Source: Synechococcus sp. Tobar12-5m-g (lineage in GTDB: Bacteria; Cyanobacteriota; Cyanobacteriia; PCC-6307; Cyanobiaceae). Taken from it: DNA of 64,000 nt. The notes beneath the pieces are model-generated. The model made no database searches and had not been told where the DNA came from. It worked only from the letters and a program-made list of their open reading frames with translations. The stretch is from positions 1 to 64,000 of the forward strand of contig NZ_JAGQBB010000017.1 in the NCBI RefSeq assembly GCF_024345415.1, given 5' to 3'. A program made the translations under genes and the position numbers. Positions 24,871 to 34,178 of the stretch are shown piece after piece. Every line of letters begins with the position of its first letter. The first letter of the stretch is position 1.

Positions 24871-25140
24871 TCAGCGTCGCCGCGGGCCGCCGGGGCGGTT
24901 GCCGCCCGGGCGCGGGCCGGTGGTGCCCACGTTGCGCTCCCGGTAGGTGATGCGTCCCCGGGTGAGGTCGTAGGGGCTGATCTCAACGAGCACCTTGTCC
25001 CCGGCCAGCAGCTTGATGCGGAACTTGGTGAGCTTGCCGGCGGCGCGGCAGAGACACTGGTGACCGGAGGGCTGATCGAGGGTGACCAGGTAGAAGCCGT
25101 TGCCCTGTTCCTTCTCGATCACACCCGAGGTTTCGATCAT
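24871..25140 (-). CDS. infA: Translation initiation factor IF-1
   Basis: 89 aa, S1/OB fold: MIETSGVIEKEQGNGFYLV, CRAAGKLTKFRIKLLAGDKV, VEISPYDLTRGRITYR. The C-terminus is extended with RPGGNRPGGPRRR, longer than the about 72 aa of typical bacterial IF-1. IF-1 occupies the ribosomal A site during initiation. It is a single gene, tail-to-tail with the NTRC gene with no base between the two stops. Confidence 0.93.
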   Translation of the reverse strand: MIETSGVIEKEQGNGFYLVTLDQPSGHQCLCRAAGKLTKFRIKLLAGDKVLVEISPYDLTRGRITYRERNVGTTGPRPGGNRPGGPRRR

Positions 25141-25240
25141 GCGCGGCTGGTGCTCGATTCAGACAATCCCTTCACCATAAATTGGCGCCTCGCCACCTCA
25201 GCGGCGACTAGGGTCAGCGTCGGCCTGAACCAAAAGCATT

Positions 25241-25339
25241 TTGATCGCCCCCCCCCTGTCGTTGGACCTTGGCCTGCTGCTGATCTCCATCGGGGTGGTG
25301 AACCTCTGGAAAGCCCGCCAGAACGGCAGCGCCAGCTGA
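25241..25339 (+). CDS. Possible 32-aa single-pass membrane peptide
   Basis: From TTG 25241: a short Pro-rich start, then LDLGLLLISIGVVNLWKARQ and a polar end, the pattern of a one-helix membrane protein. It stops 18 bases before the reading frame of the pseudouridine synthase in the same frame. High-GC sequence can give such frames by chance, and the start codon is weak. Confidence 0.35.
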   Translation: MIAPPLSLDLGLLLISIGVVNLWKARQNGSAS

Positions 25340-25357
25340 CGCTGCCGGCCTCCCGCC

Positions 25358-25984
25358 CTGACCACCCTCCTGTTCCACAAGCCCTACGGCGTGCTCAGCC
25401 AGTTCACGGCCGAACCAGCCAGCCGCTGGAGCAGCCTCGCCGGTTTCATCGCCATCCCCGGGGTCTACGCCGCCGGCCGCCTCGACGCCGATAGTGAAGG
25501 GCTGTTGCTGCTCACCAGCAACGGCGCCCTGCAGCAGCGACTCACCGATCCCCGCCGGGGCCACTGGCGCCGCTACTGGGTGCAGGTGGAGGGGACTCCC
25601 AGAGCCAGCAGCCTGGAGGCCCTCCGCTCCGGGTTGATCGTGCAAGGGAAGCGAACCCTGCCGGCCCGGGCCGCCATCCTGAGGGATCCACCCCAGACAC
25701 CACGGGATCCGCCGGTTCGCCACCGTCTCACGGTTCCGACCAGCTGGTTGCAGCTGGAGCTATGCGAAGGACGGAACCGCCAGGTGCGCCGCATGACGGC
25801 GGCGGTGGGCCTGCCCACCCTGCGGCTGATCCGCAGCGCCATCGACCTGATGGACGGGGAACCGGCCCTCAGCCTCAGCGGGTTGGAGCCGGGTCAGTGG
25901 CGCCTGCCGAGCGAGCGGGAAAGCAAACGGCTGCAAGCGCTGTTGCGCCGATCAGAATCCCATTCCCCGGGCCCTGGCGGGTAG
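25358..25984 (+). CDS. RsuA/RluE-type pseudouridine synthase
   Basis: 208 aa from CTG 25358. Catalytic Asp is in GRLDADSEGLLLLTSNGAL; the C-terminal KH-like element LCEGRNRQVRRMTAAVGLPT is typical of the RsuA/RluB/E/F family, which isomerise uridines in rRNA. The conserved N-terminal text LLFHKPYGVLSQFTAEP begins before the first canonical start (GTG 25391). An in-frame TGA at 25337 blocks anything longer, so only CTG codons (25358 or 25370) would include it. It lacks an S4 domain, like RluE. It converges on the next gene. Confidence 0.87.
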   Translation: MTTLLFHKPYGVLSQFTAEPASRWSSLAGFIAIPGVYAAGRLDADSEGLLLLTSNGALQQRLTDPRRGHWRRYWVQVEGTPRASSLEALRSGLIVQGKRTLPARAAILRDPPQTPRDPPVRHRLTVPTSWLQLELCEGRNRQVRRMTAAVGLPTLRLIRSAIDLMDGEPALSLSGLEPGQWRLPSERESKRLQALLRRSESHSPGPGG

Positions 25985-26001
25985 GGAGGCTTGGCCAGGG
26001 G

Positions 26002-26217
26002 TCAGCCGATCACCTTCTGCAGCTCCCGCGCCGTCTGGAGTTGGCCGTAGTAGTAGTTGGCGCGGGAGCGCCGATCGGCATCCTCCAGGGAATCGAAGGC
26101 ATCGAAGCCCACGGTGAGCCAGAGTTCATGGCCGCAGATGCGGTTCAGCTCCGCCACCGCCTCCTGCTCGAGGTTGGCGAGCCGGCGCTGCAGGTTCTTG
26201 ATCTGGGCAATGGACAT
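26002..26217 (-). CDS. Conserved-looking small protein, unknown function
   Basis: 71 aa from ATG 26217 (MSIAQIKNLQRRLANLEQEA). An N-terminal coiled-coil-like helix is followed by CGHELWLTVGFDAFDSLEDA and RSRANYYYGQLQTARELQKV. The frame runs on upstream to 26289, but that part is low-quality. The well-structured sequence argues for a real gene. It follows ycf39 by 88 bases and may be co-transcribed with it. No function can be given. Confidence 0.65.
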   Translation of the reverse strand: MSIAQIKNLQRRLANLEQEAVAELNRICGHELWLTVGFDAFDSLEDADRRSRANYYYGQLQTARELQKVIG

Positions 26218-26305
26218 GGCAGGGCTGGGCAGGGAAGGATCGGAACTCGGCGGGGACGTCGCCCGGCGAACGCACGGGGCGAGAGCCATAGTACATCTGA
26301 ACTGA

Positions 26306-27268
26306 TCAGAAGGGGAGCTTCTTCTTGACGTCCTTGGCCAGGTCCACGTCCATCTCCCGCAACCGCTTGAGGATCGTGCCGAAGTACTCCTTCAGGTAGT
26401 CCTCCAGGTGGGTCGTGGCCGCCGGGTCGAGATCGAAGGCCGCGTAGCTCTCCTGCATCGGCGCCTCCAGGCTGACGCCGCCGCCCGTCACCTCGGCGAA
26501 GGCCAGACGCTCGGCCACGTTCACACCCGGCTCGAAGAAGGAGGCGAAGGCCTGCATCATCCGAATCAGGACCGGCCGCACCCGGAACACCCGGGCCGGC
26601 TTGCCGCTGTACTTCTCACAGAGCTGGGTGAGCTCGCCGGTGTTCCATGCCTTGGGTCCAACCACGGGATAGGCGTGCTGGATCGTGGCCGGGTGATCCA
26701 GGGCCGCCACCGCAAAGCGGGCCACGTCCTGGGTGTTCATGTAGGCGATGGGGGTCGGCGTGCCACTCACCCACACCGTCTGGCTCTCCAGCACCGGCAT
26801 GGCGAACTGGCCGATCACCCCCTGCATGAAGGCCACGCAGCGCAGGATCGTGTAGTCGAGGCCCGAGCCGATCAGGGCCTGCTCGGTGCAGTACTTGATG
26901 TCCATCAGCGGCACGTTGCGGTGCTTCTCGGCGTCGAGCAGGGAAACAAAGACAAAGCGCTGGACGCCCGCCTGCAGGCAGGCCTGGATCAGGTTGAGCT
27001 TGCCGGTCCAGTCGATCGTGTAGATGCTTTCGCTGTCGGTCGCCCGAGCCGTGGCCGCATCGATCACCGCATCCTGGCCCTCCAGGGCATAGAGGAGGCT
27101 GTCCGGTTCGAGCAGGTTGCCCCGGGTGAGCTCGCAGCCCCATTCCTGCAGAAACGCGGCCTTGCGGGGTGAACGAACCATGCAGCGCACCTGGTGCCCC
27201 TGATCGAGGGCGCGGCGGGCGATCTGGCGACCGAGGGTTCCCGTGGCGCCAACGACCAGAACCTGCAT
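26306..27268 (-). CDS. ycf39: Ycf39/HCF244-type photosystem II assembly protein
   Basis: 320 aa atypical SDR: MQVLVVGATGTLGRQIAR at the N-terminus, MVRSPRKAAFLQEWGCELTR, YCTEQALIGSGLDYTILRC and the long C-terminal part with AFASFFEPGVNVAERLAFAE are all typical of Ycf39. Ycf39 binds high-light-inducible proteins and helps deliver chlorophyll to newly made D1 during PSII assembly (family knowledge). It lies 58 bases after petM on the same strand. Confidence 0.92.
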   Translation of the reverse strand: MQVLVVGATGTLGRQIARRALDQGHQVRCMVRSPRKAAFLQEWGCELTRGNLLEPDSLLYALEGQDAVIDAATARATDSESIYTIDWTGKLNLIQACLQAGVQRFVFVSLLDAEKHRNVPLMDIKYCTEQALIGSGLDYTILRCVAFMQGVIGQFAMPVLESQTVWVSGTPTPIAYMNTQDVARFAVAALDHPATIQHAYPVVGPKAWNTGELTQLCEKYSGKPARVFRVRPVLIRMMQAFASFFEPGVNVAERLAFAEVTGGGVSLEAPMQESYAAFDLDPAATTHLEDYLKEYFGTILKRLREMDVDLAKDVKKKLPF

Positions 27269-27326
27269 GAACCACCGGCATGGAGGGGGAGCCTAGGGCT
27301 GCGGCCGGGGGCGACGCGGGCGCTGC

Positions 27327-27425
27327 TCAGTCTTTCTGGAGCTTGAGCAGAACCGCGCCGCCGACCAGGCCCACCGGAATCAACACCCAGAAGATCGCTG
27401 CGATGCCGAAGATTTCAGAGGCCAT
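27327..27425 (-). CDS. petM: Cytochrome b6f complex subunit PetM
   Basis: 32 aa, one membrane helix: [20 protein letters not shown], then a Gly/Ala/Leu stretch and LKLQKD. This length and sequence are those of PetM (subunit VII), a small stabilising subunit of the cytochrome b6f complex in the thylakoid membrane. It lies between trm1 (17 bases after its stop) and ycf39, all on the minus strand. Confidence 0.92.
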   Translation of the reverse strand: MASEIFGIAAIFWVLIPVGLVGGAVLLKLQKD

Positions 27426-27443
27426 GACAGGTGGCGGCAAGAG

Positions 27444-28472
27444 CTACCCATTGTGCGCCCCCGCCACCTCCAGCACCACGGCCAAGGGGGCCTCCGTGCG
27501 CAGCTGGCCCGGCATCACGCCGCTGACGGCGGCAGACCAGCCCGCCGCCCGCAGCGCTTCCACCAGAGCAGCCATCCCCGGGGGGCCACGCCCCAGCCTC
27601 CGGCCGATCTCCGCCGTGGGCCAGCTGCGGGCCGGTAGGCCCCCATCCGCCGCCAGGGCGGCGTGGAGCCGCGCCGCTGCCCGGCAGAGGCTGGGGTCCT
27701 CAGCCGGGACGGCCATCGCCACCAGGGTGGGGCCGTGCTGCAGGGGCCCGATCCAGAGCGGTCCGCTCACCGCCAGGGGCCGATCCGGGCCGCAACAGCC
27801 CGCCCAACTGCGCAGGTTCACCAACGGCTGCACCTGTTGATCACCGCAGCGGTGGCAGTAGGCCACCATCCCCAGCTGGTTCTCCTCCCCGGGCTCAAGG
27901 CGACGCCGCAGGCGCACCGCCGTCCGGAAGGTGCGCCCCTCGCTGAAGCTGAACAGGGGCTCCACCCCCCGGCCCATGGCCCAGGCCGTCCGGGCGATCA
28001 CGCCCAGCTGCAGCCGCAGGGCCAGCTCCCAGCTGGCCGGATGGGCCCGGGCCGCCGCCCCCAGCAGCCGGATCGCCGCCGGCCGGTCATGGCCGGTGGG
28101 GGAGCGACCGTCGGTGCTGGCCAGGTAGAGCACGCCGCCGAAGCCGACGGCCTCCAGGGCCAGGGGCAGGAGGGCGGTGGGGCAACCGAAGGCATCGAGG
28201 TCGACCAGCTCGAACCGCTCCTCCCTAATCAGACAATCGGCCAGCAACTTCTGGGCGGTGAGGCAGGTCACCCGCAACGGCACCACCGGCCGCAGCCGCA
28301 GGGGGGCGAGGTTGGCCTGCAGCAGGGGCAAGCGGTCGGGATCGGCGTCGTTGGCCCAGACGGATGCGGCTGCCGCCTCCTGGCCATAGCGCAGGGCGCG
28401 GATGCCGCAACCGGCCATCAGATCCAGCACCCGCAGCGGGCCCCGGCTCGCCAGGTGGCGCGCCAGCAGCAC
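27444..28472 (-). CDS. trm1: Trm1-type tRNA (guanine-26 N2) dimethyltransferase
   Basis: 342 aa from GTG 28472. SAM-binding VLDLMAGCGIRALRYGQEA, acidic ANDADPDRL, catalytic region VDLDAFGCPTALLP, and a cysteine cluster CHRCG...GCCGPD in the C-terminal half fit Trm1, found in archaea, eukaryotes and some cyanobacteria. The expected N-terminus reads on upstream in frame (YCEASARLRLGAGFFQAASR, 28491-28550), but between the upstream in-frame TGA (about 28635) and 28472 there is no ATG, GTG or TTG. The true start is therefore uncertain, and the canonical one would remove conserved residues. Confidence 0.88.
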   Translation of the reverse strand: MLLARHLASRGPLRVLDLMAGCGIRALRYGQEAAAASVWANDADPDRLPLLQANLAPLRLRPVVPLRVTCLTAQKLLADCLIREERFELVDLDAFGCPTALLPLALEAVGFGGVLYLASTDGRSPTGHDRPAAIRLLGAAARAHPASWELALRLQLGVIARTAWAMGRGVEPLFSFSEGRTFRTAVRLRRRLEPGEENQLGMVAYCHRCGDQQVQPLVNLRSWAGCCGPDRPLAVSGPLWIGPLQHGPTLVAMAVPAEDPSLCRAAARLHAALAADGGLPARSWPTAEIGRRLGRGPPGMAALVEALRAAGWSAAVSGVMPGQLRTEAPLAVVLEVAGAHNG

Positions 28473-28614
28473 ACCCAGGTCCCGGGCCGGCCGCGAGGCG
28501 GCCTGGAAGAAGCCAGCCCCGAGGCGCAGTCGCGCTGATGCTTCGCAATAGTGAGTGGAGTCCTGCGTGGGTTCTGCTCCCTTGGTGACGACCCTGCTCC
28601 AGCCTGTCGCAACG

Positions 28615-29547
28615 ATGGGCGCCGATTGGGGCCGTCAGGCGATCTGGCACTGGCGGGGCCTGGCCTGCCACTGGCGGGTGCTGGGGGATCCTGGCCACCC
28701 GCCCCTGCTGCTGCTGCACGGCTTCGCCTGTGGTTCCGGCCACTGGCGCCACACGGCCGGGCCCCTGGCAGCGGCCGGTTGGTGCGTATACGGACTGGAT
28801 CTGATCGGCTTCGGCGGCTCAGCCCAACCTGCACTCAGGCTCGACAACCGGATCTGGGCCCGCCAGGCCCGGGCTTTCCTGGAAGAGGTGGTCCAGGCTC
28901 CCGCCGTCCTGGTGGGCCATTCGCTCGGCAGCCTGGTGGCCCTCAGCTGCGCCACCTTCTTCCCGGGCTGGGTGCGGGCCGTGGCGGCCGCCACCCTGCC
29001 CGATCCCACACTGTTGATCACCCTGCCGCGGCGGCGCGCCCCCTGGCGGCGGCGCCTGAAACGGCTGGTGGTGACCCTGCTCTGCCGGCTGTTGCCCCTG
29101 GAGCTGCTGGTGCCGCTGATCGCCCGCACCCCACTGCTGGATCTGGGCCTTCAATCGGCCTACAACCGGCCGGTGATCGGGGATCGGGAGCTGCATCAGC
29201 TGATCGCCAGACCAGCCCGGCGTCCCACCGCCGCCTGGGCCTTGCGGGGCATGAGCATCGGCATGGCCCTTCGGCCGCGGGCTGCCACCGCCGCGGCGCT
29301 GCTGGATCGCATGGGCCAACCCCTGCTGGTGCTCTGGGGCGGGGCCGACCGGCTGGTGCCGATCGAGGTGTCGCGGCAGCTGGCAAGGCACAAGCCCGAT
29401 CTGGAACTGGTGGTGCTCGATGGCATCGGCCATTGCCCCCAGGATGAGGCCGCCGGCCCATTTGTTGGGCTGCTGCTCGACTGGCTGAGCCGCCTCCCGG
29501 CCCCGGCCCCAACCGGGCCGCGGCCACCCCTGAAGGCGGCCACGTAA
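28615..29547 (+). CDS. Alpha/beta-fold hydrolase
   Basis: 310 aa from ATG 28615 ([10 protein letters not shown]); a GTG at 28555 would add 20 residues. Oxyanion [10 protein letters not shown], nucleophile elbow [14 protein letters not shown], acid in WGGADRLVP and histidine in GIGHCPQDE make a complete triad. A basic patch [13 protein letters not shown] precedes a hydrophobic cap. It is of the general haloperoxidase/lipase-like type; the substrate is unknown. Divergent from trm1; ilvN begins 26 bases after its stop. Confidence 0.88.
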   Translation: MGADWGRQAIWHWRGLACHWRVLGDPGHPPLLLLHGFACGSGHWRHTAGPLAAAGWCVYGLDLIGFGGSAQPALRLDNRIWARQARAFLEEVVQAPAVLVGHSLGSLVALSCATFFPGWVRAVAAATLPDPTLLITLPRRRAPWRRRLKRLVVTLLCRLLPLELLVPLIARTPLLDLGLQSAYNRPVIGDRELHQLIARPARRPTAAWALRGMSIGMALRPRAATAAALLDRMGQPLLVLWGGADRLVPIEVSRQLARHKPDLELVVLDGIGHCPQDEAAGPFVGLLLDWLSRLPAPAPTGPRPPLKAAT

Positions 29548-29573
29548 TTTGGGTGCTGGCGAGCGCTGCGGGC

Positions 29574-30104
29574 ATGAAGCACACCCTTTCGGTGCTGGTC
29601 GAAGACGAATCCGGTGCCCTCAGCCGGATCTCCGGGCTGTTCGCAAGGCGCGGCTTCAACATCGAGAGCCTGGCGGTCGGCCCGGCCGAGCGCCAGGGGG
29701 TCTCACGGCTGACGATGGTGGTCGAAGGCGACGCCTCCACCCTTCAGCAGATGACCAAGCAGCTCAACAAGCTGGTCAATGTGCTGAATGTGATCGACCT
29801 CACCACGATTCCGGCGGTGGAGCGGGAGTTGATGCTGTTGAAAGTGGCGGCGCCACCGGAGCGGCGCTCGGAAATCCTCGACCTGGTCCAGGTGTTCCGC
29901 GCCAATGTGGTGGATGTGGCCGACAACGCCCTGATCCTCGAAGTGGTGGGGGACCCCGGCAAGCTCGTGGCGATCGAGCAGATCCTCGAGGCCTACGGCA
30001 TCCTGGAGATCGTTCGCACGGGCCGGGTTGCCCTGGAGCGGGCTTCCGGGGTGAACACGGCCTTCCTGAAGGTCACCGCCTCCGACAAGCGGGTGCCGGC
30101 CTGA
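29574..30104 (+). CDS. ilvN: Acetolactate synthase, regulatory small subunit
   Basis: 176 aa from ATG 29574 ([20 protein letters not shown]). An N-terminal ACT domain with [16 protein letters not shown] is followed by the C-terminal ALS small-subunit domain ([31 protein letters not shown]). This subunit stimulates the catalytic subunit and confers feedback inhibition by valine in branched-chain amino acid synthesis. The catalytic subunit is not in this window. Confidence 0.95.
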   Translation: MKHTLSVLVEDESGALSRISGLFARRGFNIESLAVGPAERQGVSRLTMVVEGDASTLQQMTKQLNKLVNVLNVIDLTTIPAVERELMLLKVAAPPERRSEILDLVQVFRANVVDVADNALILEVVGDPGKLVAIEQILEAYGILEIVRTGRVALERASGVNTAFLKVTASDKRVPA

Positions 30105-30131
30105 AGCTCCGCCAATGGTTTGCCCTTGAAC

Positions 30132-30842
30132 TCAGGGTTTGCCCTTGATCAGGGTGCCGCCCTCCACCAAGGTGGCCGTGATCAGCCGGTCGCCCTGCCG
30201 GATCTGATCCACCACCTCCATGCCTTTCACCACCCGGCCGAACACCGCATAGCGGCCGTCCAGCTCCACCAGCGGCCGCAGGGCGAAATAGAACTGGGCG
30301 CTGGCGGAATTGGGGTCGGCCGAGCGGGCCATCGCAATCGCGCCCCGTTCGTGGAGCAGCTTCAACTTGCCGAGCTGGGTGGGATCGAGCAACTCCTGGC
30401 CATAGCGGGGGTCAGCCTCCCCCTTCAGCCCGATTTCCAGGGGGATGGTGCGTGGCTGGCCCGTGGCTGTGTCGATGAAGCCGCCACTTCCATAGAGGCT
30501 GGATGACACCTTCGGATCGGCGCTCTGGGGATCGCCACCCTGAACAACGAAGGGGGAAGGCTCCCGCACCACCCGGTGGAACACCGTGTTGTTGTAGGTG
30601 CCGCGGCGCACCAGATCGACGAAGTTGCCGGCGGTCAGCGGGGCCGCCTCTCCGATCAGGGACACCTGAATCTCGCCACGGCTGGTCTTGAGGGCCACCA
30701 GGGCCCTGCCGCTCAGGCACGGGGTGGTGGCGGTGGCACAGCCGACACCGGCCTTGCCTGGATCGGCAGCGCAGGCGGTGAGGCCAACCGGCGCGAACAG
30801 CAACAGCGCCAGCAGGAGGACGCGGGTGAGGGGAACGGCCAT
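30132..30842 (-). CDS. Cyclophilin-type peptidyl-prolyl isomerase, lipoprotein
   Basis: 236 aa from ATG 30842. The signal peptide [20 protein letters not shown] ends in a lipobox LTAC, so the mature protein should be a lipid-anchored Cys protein outside the plasma or in the thylakoid membrane. The cyclophilin domain shows [28 protein letters not shown] and [14 protein letters not shown]; the active-site Arg (FHRV) is present. It probably isomerises Xaa-Pro bonds of exported proteins. It begins 5 bases after ycf4; a TTG at 30851 is a less likely start. Confidence 0.92.
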   Translation of the reverse strand: MAVPLTRVLLLALLLFAPVGLTACAADPGKAGVGCATATTPCLSGRALVALKTSRGEIQVSLIGEAAPLTAGNFVDLVRRGTYNNTVFHRVVREPSPFVVQGGDPQSADPKVSSSLYGSGGFIDTATGQPRTIPLEIGLKGEADPRYGQELLDPTQLGKLKLLHERGAIAMARSADPNSASAQFYFALRPLVELDGRYAVFGRVVKGMEVVDQIRQGDRLITATLVEGGTLIKGKP

Positions 30843-30847
30843 GCCGA

Positions 30848-31435
30848 TCAAACGCCCTCCAGGGGAACCTTGAGGAAGCGGGCCAGCTCGGCGCCGCTCT
30901 GCTCCAGCTGGGCCAGGGGCAGGGGCTCACCCACCCGGGTCAGCGGCAGATCGCGGCGCCCCTGAAGACGCAGGGCCAGGCGTCGGCGGGGATTGAGCCC
31001 GTCGCGCACGTCCACCTTCACCGCCTGGATGTCCCGCAGGGGGATGTCGATGGAAATCCGTTGGCGAAAGCCCCGGCGGCTGATCGTGGCGGTGCCCGTG
31101 GCCTGGTCGAAGCGGTTGCTGCCCGAGCCCAGGTCGATGGCGATCACTCCCCACAGATAGGAGGCCAAAAGCAGGGCCGCCAGGCCGTAGGCCCCCATCA
31201 CCAGCCCCTGGGGAACCCAGGCGAGGGCGGCGGGGTGACCGATCGGCAGCAGGTCGATGCCCAGGCGGCTGGAAAGGCTGGTGAGCAGGAAGCCTGCGCC
31301 ACCGGCGCTCACCGCCGCCGCCACCACCAGGTTCGACGGTCGCCGGGATCCCAGCACGGGTTGATCGAGCAGCTGGGAGGTGTTGCCGGCCGGGGGCCGG
31401 GGCGGCGAGGCGGCCGAGGAAGGGACCGAAGCCAT
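30848..31435 (-). CDS. ycf4: Photosystem I assembly protein Ycf4
   Basis: 195 aa from ATG 31435; upstream in-frame starts would add a basic tail not expected in the family. A disordered N-terminus, [20 protein letters not shown], two membrane helices (the second [20 protein letters not shown]), then [21 protein letters not shown] are diagnostic of Ycf4, a thylakoid scaffold for PSI assembly. Divergent from psbD with 222 bases between. Confidence 0.93.
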   Translation of the reverse strand: MASVPSSAASPPRPPAGNTSQLLDQPVLGSRRPSNLVVAAAVSAGGAGFLLTSLSSRLGIDLLPIGHPAALAWVPQGLVMGAYGLAALLLASYLWGVIAIDLGSGSNRFDQATGTATISRRGFRQRISIDIPLRDIQAVKVDVRDGLNPRRRLALRLQGRRDLPLTRVGEPLPLAQLEQSGAELARFLKVPLEGV

Positions 31436-31600
31436 GGCGGGCATGGGGGAGCGATGTTCTGCCATCTTCGCCTTCCCACCGCGAGGCCGTGCTCGGGGGC
31501 GTTGCAACCCCGCAGCGGTGAATGGGAAGAAATGCTTAAAGCCCAGCCATGGGAAGCCATGTCAGGCCGTTGCGACCAGTCCCGGCCTCCCCTCGAACGT

Positions 31601-31609
31601 TGTTACGAT
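31601..31609 (+). promoter_or_regulatory. Candidate extended -10 element for psbD
   Basis: TGTTACGAT has TG, one base, then TACGAT, the extended -10 pattern, about 50 bases before the psbD ATG. No matching -35 is visible at normal spacing. Weak assignment. Confidence 0.3.
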
Positions 31610-31657
31610 CGCCGGGTCTTACATCAAGCAGCGGGTTCTCCACCTGCCTATGCACCC

Positions 31658-32716
31658 ATGACGATTGCCCTAGGGCGCGCGCCGGCGACACGGGGATGGT
31701 TCGATGTCCTCGACGACTGGCTCAAGCGCGACCGGTTTGTTTTTGTCGGCTGGTCCGGCCTGTTGCTGTTCCCCACCGCTTACCTGGCGTTGGGCGGCTG
31801 GCTGACCGGCACCACCTTCGCCACCTCCTGGTACACCCACGGCATCGCCAGCAGCTACCTGGAGGGCTGCAACTTCCTCACCGCCGCCGTCAGCACCCCC
31901 GCTGATGCGATGGGCCACAGCCTGCTGCTGCTCTGGGGCCCGGAAGCCCAGGGTGACTTCGTGCGCTGGGTGCAACTGGGCGGTCTCTGGCCGTTCGTGG
32001 CCTTGCACGGTGCCTTCTCCTTGATCGGCTTCATGCTGCGCCAGTTCGAGATCGCCCGGCTGGTGGGAATCCGCCCTTACAACGCGATCGCCTTCTCCGG
32101 GCCGATCGCCGTGTTCGTGAGCGTGTTCCTGATCTATCCGCTGGGCCAGAGCAGCTGGTTCTTCGCTCCCAGCTTCGGTGTGGCGGCGATCTTCCGCTTC
32201 CTGCTGTTCCTGCAGGGCTTCCACAACTGGACGCTGAACCCCTTCCACATGATGGGGGTGGCCGGCATCCTGGGCGGTGCGCTGCTGTGCGCCATCCACG
32301 GCGCCACGGTGGAGAACACCCTGTTCGAGGATTCCGAGCAGGCGAACACCTTCAAGGCGTTCGAGCCCACCCAGGAGGAGGAAACCTATTCGATGGTCAC
32401 AGCCAACCGCTTCTGGAGCCAGATCTTCGGGATCGCCTTCTCCAACAAGCGCTGGCTGCACTTCTTCATGCTGTTCGTGCCGGTGATGGGTCTGTGGACC
32501 AGCAGCATCGGCATCATCGGCCTGGCGCTGAACCTGCGGGCCTACGACTTCGTGAGCCAGGAGATCCGCGCCGCCGAGGACCCCGAGTTCGAGACCTTCT
32601 ACACGAAGAACATTCTTCTCAATGAAGGTCTGCGTGCCTGGATGGCACCGGCCGACCAGCCCCATGAAAACTTCGTCTTCCCTGAGGAGGTCCTGCCCCG
32701 TGGTAACGCTCTCTAG
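31658..32716 (+). CDS. psbD: Photosystem II D2 protein
   Basis: 352 aa, the standard D2 length. [35 protein letters not shown], the chlorophyll and iron ligands in the [15 protein letters not shown] region, and [19 protein letters not shown] identify D2, one of the two PSII reaction-centre subunits binding QA. The C-terminus [12 protein letters not shown] is complete. The last 17 bases overlap psbC, the classic cyanobacterial and plastid arrangement. Confidence 0.98.
   Translation: MTIALGRAPATRGWFDVLDDWLKRDRFVFVGWSGLLLFPTAYLALGGWLTGTTFATSWYTHGIASSYLEGCNFLTAAVSTPADAMGHSLLLLWGPEAQGDFVRWVQLGGLWPFVALHGAFSLIGFMLRQFEIARLVGIRPYNAIAFSGPIAVFVSVFLIYPLGQSSWFFAPSFGVAAIFRFLLFLQGFHNWTLNPFHMMGVAGILGGALLCAIHGATVENTLFEDSEQANTFKAFEPTQEEETYSMVTANRFWSQIFGIAFSNKRWLHFFMLFVPVMGLWTSSIGIIGLALNLRAYDFVSQEIRAAEDPEFETFYTKNILLNEGLRAWMAPADQPHENFVFPEEVLPRGNAL
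32684..32690 (+). promoter_or_regulatory. Ribosome binding site of psbC inside psbD
   Basis: GAGGAGG lies 9 bases before the GTG at 32700. It decides the psbC start within the overlap with psbD and rules out the in-frame ATGs further upstream. Confidence 0.8.
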
Positions 32717-34088
32717 TCCCTCCCTTGTCGCCGTCGGCGGCAAGGACCTCGACTCCACCGGATATGCCTGGTGGGCCGGTAATGCCCGCCTGATCAATCT
32801 CTCCGGCCGTCTGCTCGGGGCCCACGTGGCCCACGCCGGCCTGATGGTCTTCTGGGCCGGCGCGATGATGCTGTTTGAAGTGAGTCACTTCAGCTTCGAC
32901 AAGCCCATGTACGAACAGGGCCTGATCCTGTTCCCCCACGTGGCCACCCTGGGCTATGGCGTCGGCCCCGGTGGTGAGGTCACCAGCCTCTACCCCTTCT
33001 TCGTGGTGGGGGTGTTGCACCTGATCAGCTCGGCTGTGCTCGGCCTGGGCGGCCTGTATCACGCCTTGCGCGGCCCGGAGATTCTGGAGAACTACTCCTC
33101 CTTCTTCTCCCAGGACTGGCGTGACAAGAACCAGATGACCAACATCATCGGCTACCACCTCATCTTGCTCGGTGTCGGTGCCCTGCTGCTGGTGTTCAAG
33201 GCGATGTTCTTCGGCGGTGTGTACGACACCTGGGCGCCTGGCGGTGGCGACGTGCGGATGATCACCAATCCCACCTTGAGCCCGGCCGTGATCTTCGGCT
33301 ACCTCACCGCCGCACCCTTCGGAGGCGAGGGCTGGATCATCGGGGTGAACTCGATGGAGGACATCATCGGTGGCCACATCTGGATCGGCCTGATCTGCAT
33401 CTTTGGTGGCATCTGGCACGTGATCACCAAGCCGTTCGGCTGGGTGCGACGCGCCTTCATCTGGAACGGTGAGGCCTACCTGAGCTACAGCCTGGGGGCC
33501 CTGAGCCTGATGAGCTTCATCGCCTCCACCTACATCTGGTTCAACAACACCGCCTACCCCTCTGAGTTCTACGGGCCCACCAACGCCGAATCCTCCCAGG
33601 CTCAGAGTTTCACCTTCCTGGTGCGTGACCAGCGCCTCGGCGCCAACATCGGATCGGCCATGGGCCCCACCGGCCTGGGCAAATACCTGATGCGTTCACC
33701 CACCGGTGAGATCATCTTTGGCGGAGAAACCATGCGCTTCTGGGACTTCCGCGGCCCCTGGCTCGAGCCCCTGCGTGGTCCCAATGGCCTCAGCCTCGAC
33801 AAGCTCCAAAATGACATTCAGCCCTGGCAAGTGCGCCGGGCCGCTGAATACATGACCCATGCCCCGAACGCGTCGCTCAATTCCGTGGGCGGCATCATCA
33901 CCGAACCCAACTCGGTGAACTTCGTGAACGTGCGTCAGTGGCTTTCGGCCACCCAGTTTGTTCTGGCCTTCTTCTTCCTGGTGGGTCACCTGTGGCATGC
34001 GGGACGGGCCCGCGCCGCGGCCGCCGGTTTCGAGAAGGGCATCGACCGCAAGGCCGAACCAACCCTGGCGATGCCCGATCTCGACTGA
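32700..34088 (+). CDS. psbC: Photosystem II CP43 chlorophyll protein
   Basis: 462 aa from GTG 32700. [40 protein letters not shown], the six-helix antenna with many His ligands, the large lumenal loop ending in [20 protein letters not shown] (contains the Arg near the Mn cluster), and [20 protein letters not shown] are all present. It binds chlorophyll a and passes energy to the D1/D2 core. It overlaps psbD by 17 bases and ends before a strong terminator. Confidence 0.98.
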   Translation: MVTLSSPSLVAVGGKDLDSTGYAWWAGNARLINLSGRLLGAHVAHAGLMVFWAGAMMLFEVSHFSFDKPMYEQGLILFPHVATLGYGVGPGGEVTSLYPFFVVGVLHLISSAVLGLGGLYHALRGPEILENYSSFFSQDWRDKNQMTNIIGYHLILLGVGALLLVFKAMFFGGVYDTWAPGGGDVRMITNPTLSPAVIFGYLTAAPFGGEGWIIGVNSMEDIIGGHIWIGLICIFGGIWHVITKPFGWVRRAFIWNGEAYLSYSLGALSLMSFIASTYIWFNNTAYPSEFYGPTNAESSQAQSFTFLVRDQRLGANIGSAMGPTGLGKYLMRSPTGEIIFGGETMRFWDFRGPWLEPLRGPNGLSLDKLQNDIQPWQVRRAAEYMTHAPNASLNSVGGIITEPNSVNFVNVRQWLSATQFVLAFFFLVGHLWHAGRARAAAAGFEKGIDRKAEPTLAMPDLD

Positions 34089-34124
34089 GTCGTGCCTCGA
34101 ATTGATTCCTCTGAGGATCGATCC

Positions 34125-34150
34125 AACCCCCGGCCCTGCGGGGGTTTTTT
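34125..34150 (+). terminator. Rho-independent terminator after psbDC
   Basis: An 8-bp perfect stem AACCCCCG/CGGGGGTT with a 6-base loop (34133-34138) is followed directly by a run of T to 34150. It lies 37 bases after psbC. Confidence 0.9.
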
Positions 34151-34178
34151 CATGGTCAACGCCACGGGGTTGGCCTGA

